DNA from: a bacterium
GTDB taxonomy: Bacteria > Cyanobacteriota > Vampirovibrionia > Obscuribacterales > Obscuribacteraceae
Assembly: GCA_030431355.1 (NCBI GenBank)
Contig: JAUIJG010000065.1
Location: 1 to 16,536, forward strand
Reading direction: 5' to 3'
DNA length: 16,536 nt
Shown one piece after another: positions 1 through 8,331 of the stretch. The notes below the pieces were generated by a model, which had not been told where the DNA came from, did not search any database, and saw only the letters and a program-made list of their open reading frames with translations. The stretch's first letter is position 1. Every line of letters starts with the position of its first letter. A program made the translations under genes and the position numbers.

Positions 1-425
1 CCTCCAAACATGCCATGAACTCCATGTCGGTTGCCATGGGAGCAGAGCTAAGCGGCAAAAACATTGATTTCCTGACAGTTTGCCCTGGTTGGGTGCGAAC
101 AGAATTTTTCGAAAAGAATCAAGTGGCCGACGCCAAAAACCCTACTTTGATAGCCAGTAAAAACAGCCCTTCTGGCTGGCTTATGCGTTCTGTACTCTCT
201 ACTTCAGCCGAAGCTGTGGCTAAAGAGATAGACCGATATTTAAGAAAAGGCGGCAGCCATGAAATAATAATGACAGCACCGGGCAAAATTTTTGAGAGAT
301 TGCAGGGTCTTTTCCCCGGGGTAGTCTGGTCCATCAACAAAATGCTTCCCACCGATTATGTGGACTCTTCCACCTCCAAGAAAGAAGAAGCAGAATCACT
401 TAAGAAGGATAAGATTAAGTCGTGA
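1..425 (+). CDS. Short-chain dehydrogenase/reductase (SDR), C-terminal part, cut by the window edge
   Basis: The reading frame is already open at base 3 and ends with TGA at 423-425, so only the C-terminal ~141 residues are present. It opens with Ser-Lys-His-Ala, which fits the end of the SDR catalytic YxxSK motif; the Lys (codon 6-8) would be the catalytic lysine. About 25 residues on is CPGWVRTEFF, the typical SDR PG-x-V-x-T element that contacts the cofactor nicotinamide. The later stretch with APGK and a proline-bounded hydrophobic segment resembles DltE-like/FabG-like SDRs of unknown substrate. The Lys/Glu-rich tail is probably disordered. The Rossmann half and the catalytic Tyr lie outside the window, so the substrate cannot be inferred. 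Its stop overlaps the next gene's GTG start by 4 bp, which suggests translational coupling. The internal ATG at 15 is not the real start. Confidence 0.85.
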   Translation, partial: SKHAMNSMSVAMGAELSGKNIDFLTVCPGWVRTEFFEKNQVADAKNPTLIASKNSPSGWLMRSVLSTSAEAVAKEIDRYLRKGGSHEIIMTAPGKIFERLQGLFPGVVWSINKMLPTDYVDSSTSKKEEAESLKKDKIKS

Positions 426-1090
426 CTCAAGAAAACGAGACAACAGCCACAGATAAAGAGAAGAACTCATCTGGCTACGATCAGGACCAGTTTCTTGAGC
501 AGGCAGCCAGTTATCGCTTTGCTCTGAAAAAAGAAAAAGAGCTGAAAGCCAAACGTTTCGCCACCATGTCAAGCCTTGGCGCTGCCGCCGTCAATTTCGT
601 ACAGCTTCTAGATCCGAGCAATAGCAATAGCGGAGGCGAAGGAGAGAAGTCAATTCTGACAGCCAATCTTGCTAACGATGTCATATACATTAGATCCGAT
701 CGCCGCAGACTGACAGTTACAGTTTTGAGCGGAGTCGGCTCGGACAGAGACCTGCCAAATCCCAGGCAAGAAAACTGTGGACAGATTTTTGTTTATGCCT
801 ATATAGCCGACCAGGACACAGCCACCCTGGTCTCCCGGTTGAGAATCTATATCAACGGCGACATTACCGACGGCGGCAACCATAGCTGGAACGTGGAAGC
901 CGGTGCGGAAGGATGCTACGCCTATCTTTCCGACCTCATAAACCGCTGTATCTTCAATCCGGACTTAAATTGGGTAAATAACGAAAACCTTCCACCGTTC
1001 TTACAACAGGTTCCGATTGTTAACGGAGAGGTACATTTGGAACATTTACACCGTACTTCGGGCCAATACACGATAAAACCGGGCAAGTAA
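422..1090 (+). CDS. Hypothetical protein, 222 aa, coupled to the SDR gene
   Basis: I do not recognise this protein. The GTG start at 422 overlaps the SDR stop (GTGA), and an AAGGA at 405-409 can serve as ribosome site. The first ~25 residues are acidic and polar. A charged helix rich in Lys/Glu/Ala follows (about residues 24-47), then a short hydrophobic patch (51-63) too weak for a clear membrane helix, and a Ser/Asn/Gly linker (66-74). Residues ~78-222 look like a beta-rich globular domain, with alternating strands such as TVTVL and IFVYAYIAD and three cysteines (119, 165, 176). There is no signal peptide and no catalytic motif I know. Its place between an SDR and two membrane kinases makes it a possible partner or substrate of the kinases, but that is only positional inference. 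Confidence 0.75.
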   Translation: MTQENETTATDKEKNSSGYDQDQFLEQAASYRFALKKEKELKAKRFATMSSLGAAAVNFVQLLDPSNSNSGGEGEKSILTANLANDVIYIRSDRRRLTVTVLSGVGSDRDLPNPRQENCGQIFVYAYIADQDTATLVSRLRIYINGDITDGGNHSWNVEAGAEGCYAYLSDLINRCIFNPDLNWVNNENLPPFLQQVPIVNGEVHLEHLHRTSGQYTIKPGK

Positions 1091-1135
1091 TATAAAGCGG
1101 TTTAGGTAAATATTTCTAGTTTGAATTATTAGCTT

Positions 1136-2629
1136 GTGGCACAGCTCGAATTAGCAATTCCCTATAAAAGCAAGGTCTGCAGTGTTGGAATGTTCTGCAC
1201 TGTGGCTCTCATGCCTGTCTGGGCAGCGCTTATCCCTTTCGCCCTGGGATACTTCACCAGCTCAATTCTGAGAGAGTCCAGCAAGTTCAGCGGACTGGAA
1301 GCTCTTTTTTTCTACACACTATTCCTGGCTATTCCGGCAATCGGTATTATCCTCTCGGCGGTATTCGAAGATAACCTGATAGTGGTCTCGAAAGAAGGAC
1401 TCTCATTTCCACTGAGGATGCTGGTCAACCTCGGCTTCAGACGGGAGCGGCTCTGGTCCGAGATTAACTACGCAGCCCTCTCGAATCCCCTGTCCGAGAA
1501 CGACAGCGACAGACTCTTAACCCTGGGTTTCAGCTCCGGCGGCGACGTAAGAATGAAGCTGGGCAAAATGAAAAGGACCGATATTGAACAGCTGCTGCTC
1601 GCCCTTGAAGTATGGGGTAAGAACCTCAAGCGCCCCCCGGAACTAATTGAGTTTCAAAATGACCTACAAAATACGAACCTGGGCATCGAGAAGCTCTCTT
1701 ACACCCAGATGTGGGAAGAGGAGCTGGGAAGAAGATTCAGCAATACCAGCTTCATTCCGCTAAAGCCGAATCAAAAGCTGATGAATGACAAACTGGTCAT
1801 CATCAGACAGCTAGCCTTCGGCGGTCTCTCCGCCATATATTTAGCCCAGCTAAACGGCTCCACCCTGGTGGTCTTGAAAGAGCTGGTCATTCCGCCTAAT
1901 TCTGGAGAGGCAGCACGCGCGAAAGCGGAAGAGATGTTCAGACGAGAAGCCAAGCTTCTGGTCAAACTAAAACATCCGAACATAGCAAGGGTGATGGATC
2001 ATTTTCAGGAAAACGAGAGGAATTATCTTCTTCTAGAATATGTGCGCGGTCAGGATCTCAGACAGCTGGTCAACCAACAGGGTCGTCAGAAAGAAGAAGA
2101 TATAGCTAGATGGGCACTGCAGATTGTGGACATCCTCAATTACTTGCACAGTAATGATCCCCCTGTTATTCACCGGGATCTAACTCCGGACAATCTGGTG
2201 CTGAATCACAAAAACGACATAGTCCTGATAGATTTCGGCGCAGCCAATGAGTTTGTCGGTACCGCCACCGGAACCTTTGTGGGCAAACAGTCTTATATCT
2301 CCCCCGAACAGCTGCGAGGAAAAGCAACTCCCAAAAGCGATGTCTACGCCCTGGGAGGTACCCTCTATTTCCTAGTAACCGGCAGAGACCCGGAGGCGCT
2401 AATGGCCTCCGATCCTAGAGAAGCAAGAGAGGAAGAGGCTGATGCTGATACCACATCGGAAGAGAAGGATACAAATGGGTCAGTAACCGTATCCGACACC
2501 GTGGCTGAATTGATTCTCAGCTGCACCCAGATGGAAGAATCCGATCGACCCGGGAAGCTGGAAGATATCGAGAATACATTGAAAGCACTGATTCCTAAAG
2601 AGGAAGAAAAGGAGCGCGAAAGCGGATAA
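1136..2629 (+). CDS. Membrane-anchored Ser/Thr protein kinase (first of two paralogues)
   Basis: A 497-aa Hanks-type kinase. Two membrane helices lie at about 17-41 and 56-77. A PH-like beta segment follows (about 80-160), then a linker with SYTxxWxEEL (188-197), and the kinase domain from ~219. Visible kinase elements are a degenerate glycine loop AFGGLSAIY (227-235), Lys248 in VVLKE, helix-C Glu271, HRD at 346-348, Asn353, DFG at 366-368, SPE at 389-391 and Asp402. The catalytic loop reads HRDLTPDN, so the usual Lys two residues after the Asp is Thr350. An acidic Glu/Asp insert (~427-446) precedes the last helices. The GTG start has no clear Shine-Dalgarno; it is the earliest start giving a full first membrane helix. 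The kinase domain should be cytoplasmic. The next kinase gene starts 5 bp downstream, so the two are almost certainly co-transcribed. Confidence 0.9.
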   Translation: MAQLELAIPYKSKVCSVGMFCTVALMPVWAALIPFALGYFTSSILRESSKFSGLEALFFYTLFLAIPAIGIILSAVFEDNLIVVSKEGLSFPLRMLVNLGFRRERLWSEINYAALSNPLSENDSDRLLTLGFSSGGDVRMKLGKMKRTDIEQLLLALEVWGKNLKRPPELIEFQNDLQNTNLGIEKLSYTQMWEEELGRRFSNTSFIPLKPNQKLMNDKLVIIRQLAFGGLSAIYLAQLNGSTLVVLKELVIPPNSGEAARAKAEEMFRREAKLLVKLKHPNIARVMDHFQENERNYLLLEYVRGQDLRQLVNQQGRQKEEDIARWALQIVDILNYLHSNDPPVIHRDLTPDNLVLNHKNDIVLIDFGAANEFVGTATGTFVGKQSYISPEQLRGKATPKSDVYALGGTLYFLVTGRDPEALMASDPREAREEEADADTTSEEKDTNGSVTVSDTVAELILSCTQMEESDRPGKLEDIENTLKALIPKEEEKERESG

Positions 2630-2634
2630 AGACA

Positions 2635-4233
2635 ATGGCCCGTTCCTACCAGATTCAGACCTATCCTGTCAGCGCGGAGTTCGGTGTCAACTCCGAAGAA
2701 GAGTATCTGATTGAATATAATCCATACCACACCACCGAAAAGTGGCTATCCAATAGATTCTCGGATCTAAACACCTGGAAGGCTTGGTTCGGACTCTTTG
2801 TCGTTATTATCTTTTTCGTCATGGGCGGACCGGGCAAAGTTCAGGATTTTTTCGGTAAGCGAGGAACTCCCACGGGAGGAACAATCGGAAGTCCGGATCC
2901 AATTTCGGGCACTGCAGGAGGTGTTGGAGGAGGCATAGACCCTGGCTCAATAACGGCAAATTTACCGAATGTGCCCCTGGGAGCGGAAGTACCGATAACC
3001 AGTATCGCGGTCCTCGTCTTTATAGCCAGCCTTATCTCTCTTCTGGTTTTGTATATCGTCTACCGAGTCACTTCAGAACCTACCCATATAGCCCTTTCCG
3101 AAAATGGTATCGCCTGGGAATGGCGGCGCGCCCTGTTAAACAGGGGAAAAAGAATCGCCTGGGAAGACGTCAAATCGATTCAGCTTCTATCGCCGGAAGG
3201 AAATACTTCCGCCCTCAACTGCATCATCAATATAAAAGCAGATGAGAAAGAGCCGGCTATGCAGATCAAGCTGGGCGGACTGGCCACCCATGATGATAGA
3301 CAGGCGCTATTGGACGCTATGGAGAAGTGGGCCCCCCACGCGTCTCAGGATGCACGTATCCCTGATCTCCTTGCGGCTCCTCAAGATCAAAGCTACACCG
3401 AACTCTGGTTGGAAGCGCTTTCGGCGCCACCGGATAGAGAGAGGCTGGAGCCTCTTTCGGACGGCACCAAGCTACAAGGCGGTAAGTATACAGTGGTAGG
3501 TCATCTGGGAACAGGCGGTCAGGGTACGGCCTATGACACCGTTGACAATGAAGGAAACGAAGTCGTTCTCAAAGAATTCATACTTCCCGTATATGTGGAT
3601 GTGAATGTAAGAAAGCAAGCCCTTGAGAGAATGAACAACGAAGTAAAACTTCTACAAAATCTGGATCATCCACAAATAGTGGAGCTGATAGATTTCTTCT
3701 TTGAGGATCACCGAAACTATCTTGTGCTGGAGAAAATCTCCGGGGCTTCCCTCAGGACCAAGATCGAAAAAGGTCAGAAGTTCAGTAATGATGAAGTTGT
3801 GAAACTTTCAATTCAGATGGGAGAGATACTCTCTTATCTGCATGGACTAACACCACCAATAGTGCACCGAGATTTTACTCCGGACAATTTGATTCTCCAG
3901 GAGAATGGCGTGTTAAAGCTGCTTGATTTCAACGTTGCCCAGCAGAAGACCGCCACGGTAACCTGCACCGTCGTAGGCAAACAGTCATATCTACCTCCGG
4001 AGCAGTTCCGCGGAAAACCTTGCCCCCAGAGTGATATCTATGCCATGGGAGCGACGATTTATTTCCTACTGACCGGCGAAGATCCCGATGCCATAACAAG
4101 TTCGCATCCCTCAGAGAAAGCCGATGTGGAAAGCAGGTTGGACGAACTGGTGGCAAAAGCCACCGCTCTGGAACTGGATAAGCGTTTTCAGTCAGCCGAA
4201 GATATTTTAGAAGATTTAAAAACCCTGGTCTGA
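2635..4233 (+). CDS. Membrane-anchored Ser/Thr protein kinase (second paralogue, DFN variant)
   Basis: A 532-aa protein built like its upstream neighbour. It has a soluble N-terminus (1-48), a membrane helix at ~50-65, a Gly/Pro-rich extracytoplasmic loop (~65-120) and a second helix at ~121-144. A PH-like segment (~150-235) and a SYTELWLEAL linker (253-262) lead to a kinase domain from ~284. The glycine loop LGTGGQGTAY (291-300) is better preserved than in the first kinase. Lys313, Glu336, HRD 411-413, Asn418, PPE 454-456 and Asp467 are present. Two departures stand out: HRDFTPDN has Thr415 in place of the catalytic-loop Lys, and the DFG motif is DFN (431-433). The metal-binding Asp is kept, so activity is still possible. 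The shared linker and the matching activation segment (VGKQSY, PEQ-x-RGK) show duplication from one ancestor. A secreted-protein gene follows 24 bp downstream. Confidence 0.9.
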   Translation: MARSYQIQTYPVSAEFGVNSEEEYLIEYNPYHTTEKWLSNRFSDLNTWKAWFGLFVVIIFFVMGGPGKVQDFFGKRGTPTGGTIGSPDPISGTAGGVGGGIDPGSITANLPNVPLGAEVPITSIAVLVFIASLISLLVLYIVYRVTSEPTHIALSENGIAWEWRRALLNRGKRIAWEDVKSIQLLSPEGNTSALNCIINIKADEKEPAMQIKLGGLATHDDRQALLDAMEKWAPHASQDARIPDLLAAPQDQSYTELWLEALSAPPDRERLEPLSDGTKLQGGKYTVVGHLGTGGQGTAYDTVDNEGNEVVLKEFILPVYVDVNVRKQALERMNNEVKLLQNLDHPQIVELIDFFFEDHRNYLVLEKISGASLRTKIEKGQKFSNDEVVKLSIQMGEILSYLHGLTPPIVHRDFTPDNLILQENGVLKLLDFNVAQQKTATVTCTVVGKQSYLPPEQFRGKPCPQSDIYAMGATIYFLLTGEDPDAITSSHPSEKADVESRLDELVAKATALELDKRFQSAEDILEDLKTLV

Positions 4234-4244
4234 TTTAGTTTTAT

Positions 4245-4250
4245 AAGGAG
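4245..4250 (+). promoter_or_regulatory. Ribosome binding site supporting a TTG start at 4258
   Basis: AAGGAG sits 7 nt before TTG at 4258-4260. This strong Shine-Dalgarno fixes the start of the small secreted protein at a TTG codon and gives it a complete signal peptide. Confidence 0.7.
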
Positions 4251-4257
4251 TATCGGT

Positions 4258-4863
4258 TTGAGATCCAAGTGTCTGGCGGCAACTGCTTTGCTCGTAGCTT
4301 CCCTCTCCGCAAGTCCAGGTCTCCTGGCCGCAGATGGAGGCCGGTACCAGAACTGGTATCCATCATCCATAGCCATGCCTGGTGGATTAAGGTATCCCTG
4401 TGCTCTGTCACCACTTCCTCCAAATCTAAAAGGAATTCCGAAAGAAGATAAGCGCTACATCAATCATGTATATGCCATGATTCTGAAGTGTGTCCAGGCG
4501 AAAACAGCTATGGTAGCCAAGTTAAACGACCCACAAGGAGTCACTGCGGCCTATTCGAAGTACTACTACGCCACCAGAGCAGCCTCGGACAAAATCCGAA
4601 AAGAACCTACCCCTAGAGGGCTTGAAGGATTCAGAAACAAAGTGTTGAAAGCTATAGGTCTGCAGATGGCATTCTTCGACAAAGCCTCCAAACAATCTAA
4701 AGCGCGAGTGCCTTTCCAGAAAATCATGACCATCCCGGAAGGGAAACAAGCTTCCAATATGCTTATCTCCGCCTGGGGAGAGATGACTTCGCGCTATCCA
4801 GGCTGGAGCCAAGCCACTAAAGATAGTATCTACCACCACCTTTGCGCCCTGGATCTCTTTTAG
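4258..4863 (+). CDS. Secreted hypothetical protein with signal peptide
   Basis: A 201-aa protein of unknown family. It starts at TTG, supported by AAGGAG 7 nt upstream. Residues 1-24 form a classic Sec signal peptide: Arg/Lys at 2-4, a hydrophobic core at 6-17, and small residues before a likely cleavage near LLA-ADGG (24-25). Cys5 lies too early, and in the wrong context, for a lipobox, so I do not call it a lipoprotein. The mature part is basic and largely helical, with many Tyr and Lys, and has three cysteines (48, 78, 196), enough for one disulfide. No enzymatic motif is seen. It is the last gene of the kinase operon (24 bp after kinase 2). It could be an extracytoplasmic ligand or output of the kinases, but this is inference from position. 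It ends 2 bp from the convergent TPR gene. Confidence 0.75.
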   Translation: MRSKCLAATALLVASLSASPGLLAADGGRYQNWYPSSIAMPGGLRYPCALSPLPPNLKGIPKEDKRYINHVYAMILKCVQAKTAMVAKLNDPQGVTAAYSKYYYATRAASDKIRKEPTPRGLEGFRNKVLKAIGLQMAFFDKASKQSKARVPFQKIMTIPEGKQASNMLISAWGEMTSRYPGWSQATKDSIYHHLCALDLF

Positions 4864-4865
4864 TC

Positions 4866-5825
4866 TCAGGAATCGACCTTCTCTCTAATCAAAGCAATTT
4901 TGCGTTCTAGTAGGTCCGCGTCTTCGCCCCTATCTGTTGAACGGAGCAGTTCGACCAGATTTTCCATGGTGCTGGTTACGTTCTCGTGGGCCGGTCCCAG
5001 AGAATCTTCAAATATCTCTATGGATCTTCTGTATAGAGACTCTGCCCTGGCCAGGTGGTTGCTATGGTGGTAAATCCAGGCAAGATTTTTCAACGATTCA
5101 GCCACTTTGGGATTCCCCGGACTCAAAGCGGCCTCTCTAATGGACAATGCCCTGCGGTGAAAAGATTCGGCAGTTTCATATTCATCCCGGTGCGAAAACA
5201 AAGAAGCCAGCTCGGTTAACACCTGGGCCACTTCCGGATGCTCCTGGCCAAAGAACTTCTCATATATCTTCAAAACTTGCCTCAAGGCCAACTCAGCCTC
5301 CGAAGTCCTGCCGTTGTCCCGATAGAGTTGAGCCAGATTGGCTAAAATCTCCGCCACCTCCACATGATCATCCCCGAGAAACTTCTGCCGGATATCCAGA
5401 GCCCTTTTATAAAGAGGCTCTGCCTTTTCCAGCCTCTGCATGGCCCGATACAGCTCGGCAAGATTATTGATGGCCGAAGCCAGACTCGGATGTTCCACCC
5501 CCAGGCTCTTCTCCTGGATGCTCAGGGCATGGCGAAAAAGCGGCTCCGCTTCAATCAGTTTTGTCTGGGCAAGATAGACCATGGCCAGATTATTCATACT
5601 GGAGCCGATATCGGGATGGTCCACCGCCAGAACCCGGTCCCTTATCTTAAGAGCCCGATCTAAAAATATCTCCGCCTCATCAAATCGACTTTCATGATAG
5701 AGCAACAAACCAATGGAAGTCAGATAATCGGCAAGCTCCGGATTCTCAGCCCCGAGAGCTTCTTCCATCTGCGGAAGAAGCGACATAAGCGCTTGAATAT
5801 TGTCATTCATATCGGCTTCAGGCAT
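4866..5825 (-). CDS. Tetratricopeptide repeat protein, kinesin-light-chain type
   Basis: A 319-aa protein made almost entirely of seven consecutive 42-residue repeats, at about 27-68, 69-110, 111-152, 153-194, 195-236, 237-278 and 279-319. Each unit carries the TPR_10/TPR_12 pattern: an (E/D)HP opening, an NLA-x-(L/I)Y helix A, an AE-x-L(Y/F)xRAL helix B and a final LG. The 42-residue period, instead of 34, is typical of kinesin-light-chain-like TPRs, which form a right-handed superhelix for protein binding. There is no signal peptide or membrane segment, so it is probably cytoplasmic; the partner is unknown. The start at 5825 is an ATG; a second in-frame ATG at 5810 is possible, and neither has a clear ribosome site. 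The gene is convergent with the kinase operon and no terminator hairpin is visible in the 2-bp gap. Confidence 0.9.
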   Translation of the reverse strand: MPEADMNDNIQALMSLLPQMEEALGAENPELADYLTSIGLLLYHESRFDEAEIFLDRALKIRDRVLAVDHPDIGSSMNNLAMVYLAQTKLIEAEPLFRHALSIQEKSLGVEHPSLASAINNLAELYRAMQRLEKAEPLYKRALDIRQKFLGDDHVEVAEILANLAQLYRDNGRTSEAELALRQVLKIYEKFFGQEHPEVAQVLTELASLFSHRDEYETAESFHRRALSIREAALSPGNPKVAESLKNLAWIYHHSNHLARAESLYRRSIEIFEDSLGPAHENVTSTMENLVELLRSTDRGEDADLLERKIALIREKVDS

Positions 5826-5919
5826 GTTCTAATTCGAGCTTATCATATATTGAATTTGCCGTAGTCAGCCCCAAATCTAACGGTTTCGGACTCTAAGAAC
5901 TTCGTACTTTTTAATCCGC

Positions 5920-8229
5920 TCAAGATTCACCGCCCTCGTTAGGCTCCTTCTTTTGCTTAACTGGAAAAGTGGTGAGGAAAGCAAGAATATAGAGAATCCC
6001 AGCAAAGTAGAAAAGGGACTTATAGCCGAAGTAGATAGCGTTGTACTCCAGAAATCCGCCGAACATAGCACCAAGGAGGTTGGAAGCCAGGGCTATGGAG
6101 ACCGAGCGTGCCCGGAGCACTTCATTGGAAAAAGCCAGTCCCGAGAAGAAGAGGGGTAGGGTCATGGCAAGAGTCATGATCGCTCTCTCGTTCATGGCAG
6201 ACAAACCGGAGAGATCCTGCTCACAAGCGTAGACTCCAGCTGCCAGAGAGGCGAGAACCAGCAAATAGATTACTGCTGTCGGAATCTTCACTTTGTACAA
6301 GACAAGCAAATTGGCGAGAAAAGCAAGGATCAGGATCGACGCGATTACAACACTGGTGACAATCCATGTGCTTCCATAAACCAGAGCCAATTGAGAGATG
6401 CTCTTGGTCTCAACCAACATGAATCCAGCTCCTAGAAAGAAGCAGGCACCGGAATACTGTTTTGGTTTCACCGAGGAAAAATGGCTCAGTAGCACATAGG
6501 AGATTGCGAACAAGACAAGAATAACCGCCATGTAAGAGACTGGATATTGCTTCTCGAATATAAATAGAAAAGGCCAGTCATCGGTGGAGACAACTTGCTC
6601 TCCTTTCATATTGGAGTACTCTTCGGTAAGATCCTGGAAAGACGGCTGTTCTTCCGGCCTTTCAAGTCCATTTCCTATAAGGAACGTAAAGCCGGCATCC
6701 CAATTTGTCCTGTAAACATAAGGCTTCAATCCGTCAAAAGTCTCAGTCAACATCCTGAAGATTTTTGGCCCCATGGACGGGTAGATGCAGGCGGCCATGG
6801 ATATGACACCATCAGGCTTTAATTTACTGCGAGCCTCCTCGAACCCTTCTTTGGTCCAGACATAGCTATCCATGCGCATACCGGCAGAATTGCCAGACAT
6901 TAAGGTGGCGGAGTCAAGCAATCCATAAACTATCAGATCGTATTTCCTATCGGTTCTTTTGATGAAAGAGCGAGCATCATCGTTGTGCACAAAGACCCTG
7001 GCGTCACCGTAGGGTGACTCCGGATGCATATGCTTGCCGACCTCGATTATAACCGGATCTATCTCCACCGCGTCCACATGTTGAGCACCATGCCTGAGGG
7101 CGGAGGCGACATCATTGCCGGTGCCGGAGCCCACAATGAGCACATTTTCCGGATGGGGTTTAAACAGATAAGCCAGTCCATAATACTCGGCCAACGGTTT
7201 TGAATCCGGACGCTTCTCCACTGTCTCGGGACGTAGATCCAACATAGTCTGGAACCAGGTATTATTCGAAAACAGACGCGGATTCTCCGGCTCCATCACC
7301 ACGCTGATGATCTGATAGGGAGAATGATAGTTAACTCTAAAGGGCTTACTGGGGACAGAAAGGGCTATCAAGACAAGAAGGCTGGGCACCAGAGCAAGCA
7401 AGATGCTGCGAGATCCCTTTAAAAAAGGAATAACCGCCAAAACCACCAGCGCGAACCACACCGAAGGTGGTGTCCAGAGGAAGGAAAGTCCGATTATAAG
7501 AGCTATACCAGCCAGACTACCGGCCAGGTTCCAGGAATAAGCTTCCAGCTTAGGCATCTTCTCCATCAGTCGCGATGCCAGCTGACCCAACGGAATAAAG
7601 CAGAGTGAATTAAATACGAAAATAACGGTGAGCAGACCGAAAGACATCATCTTGTCCGTTATCTGATTAGCGTTGTAGAGCCCCATGGTGGCTTGCTCCG
7701 ATGTGGGATTGAGGAGCAAAAAATTGAGGTCGAACAGTCTGAGGAGTAAGTCGGACAATAGAATCTGGATAGCGAAAAGAGGAACCGCCAATGGTGTGCT
7801 CAATGTACGTCCCTGCTTCAGGGAATAGCCGATGCCTAGACCGAGAAAACATGACAACAATGAGATGTTTTTGAAGTGGGCGAAGAGTTGGAAGAAATCA
7901 GCCTGCATGCGAATGATGACAAGCTCGGCGAACATCCCCAAACCGGCAGCCATGGCGATGTAGACTCCGAGTTTAGTGCCATTCTTTTGCAGTTCGTCGA
8001 TGTATCGGCTATGGTCCTTGCATATCTGCTTCAGAGGCGGAAACCATTTATCGAAGCGCTCCCAGATTTGATAAACGGCAACGGCCATAAAGAGAGTTAG
8101 AAAGACCAGTATAGTTATCGGTCCCTGGTCATCTTTACTATCTTTCAGCCGGGAGCCGAGTCCGAACAGAAACGACCCCATACTAATGGATAGAATGATT
8201 ATTGCTGGCTTTATAAGAGTCTTTTGCAC
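5920..8229 (-). CDS. Polytopic membrane protein with spermidine-synthase-like (SAM-fold) domain
   Basis: A 769-aa protein. About nine hydrophobic helices (between 8 and 293) precede a soluble Rossmann domain (~300-520), and about seven more helices follow (~564-756). The soluble domain resembles the aminopropyltransferase/methyltransferase fold. It has motif I VLIVGSGTGND (363-373), the acidic ribose-binding VEID (388-391), NDDAR (416-420) and YDLIVYGLLDS (430-440). In true spermidine synthases the last segment is YDxIxxDxxDP; here the first catalytic Asp is Gly436 and the final Pro is Ser440, while Asp439 is kept. This matches the 'fused MFS/spermidine synthase' annotations, whose reaction is mostly unknown. 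I would not call it speE. The GTG start at 8229 lacks a good ribosome site. It lies 102 bp after the OmpH gene, and that gap contains an inverted repeat. Confidence 0.85.
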   Translation of the reverse strand: MQKTLIKPAIIILSISMGSFLFGLGSRLKDSKDDQGPITILVFLTLFMAVAVYQIWERFDKWFPPLKQICKDHSRYIDELQKNGTKLGVYIAMAAGLGMFAELVIIRMQADFFQLFAHFKNISLLSCFLGLGIGYSLKQGRTLSTPLAVPLFAIQILLSDLLLRLFDLNFLLLNPTSEQATMGLYNANQITDKMMSFGLLTVIFVFNSLCFIPLGQLASRLMEKMPKLEAYSWNLAGSLAGIALIIGLSFLWTPPSVWFALVVLAVIPFLKGSRSILLALVPSLLVLIALSVPSKPFRVNYHSPYQIISVVMEPENPRLFSNNTWFQTMLDLRPETVEKRPDSKPLAEYYGLAYLFKPHPENVLIVGSGTGNDVASALRHGAQHVDAVEIDPVIIEVGKHMHPESPYGDARVFVHNDDARSFIKRTDRKYDLIVYGLLDSATLMSGNSAGMRMDSYVWTKEGFEEARSKLKPDGVISMAACIYPSMGPKIFRMLTETFDGLKPYVYRTNWDAGFTFLIGNGLERPEEQPSFQDLTEEYSNMKGEQVVSTDDWPFLFIFEKQYPVSYMAVILVLFAISYVLLSHFSSVKPKQYSGACFFLGAGFMLVETKSISQLALVYGSTWIVTSVVIASILILAFLANLLVLYKVKIPTAVIYLLVLASLAAGVYACEQDLSGLSAMNERAIMTLAMTLPLFFSGLAFSNEVLRARSVSIALASNLLGAMFGGFLEYNAIYFGYKSLFYFAGILYILAFLTTFPVKQKKEPNEGGES

Positions 8230-8267
8230 AATCGAACGGAATTACCGAAAATTGAAAGCTCAAGCCT

Positions 8268-8294
8268 ATTTACCCGATTTTAGATAGGGTAAAT
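8268..8294. repeat. Perfect 8-bp inverted repeat between OmpH and membrane-protein genes
   Basis: ATTTACCC (8268-8275) and GGGTAAAT (8287-8294) are exact reverse complements around an 11-nt AT-rich loop. The repeat lies about 40 bp before the GTG start at 8229. There is no T-run after the stem on the transcribed (minus) side, so it is not a standard intrinsic terminator. It could be an operator or an mRNA hairpin. Confidence 0.45.
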
Positions 8295-8331
8295 CCGGCA
8301 CTTCCCGGAGTTGAAAACTGTGGCTGAATAC

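Noticed and set aside
4258..4863. Lipoprotein call for the secreted protein because of Cys5
   Set aside because: Cys5 precedes the hydrophobic core, so it cannot be a lipobox cysteine.
5920..8229. Annotation as spermidine synthase SpeE
   Set aside because: The DxxDP catalytic signature is broken (Gly436, Ser440) and the domain is embedded in a large membrane protein.
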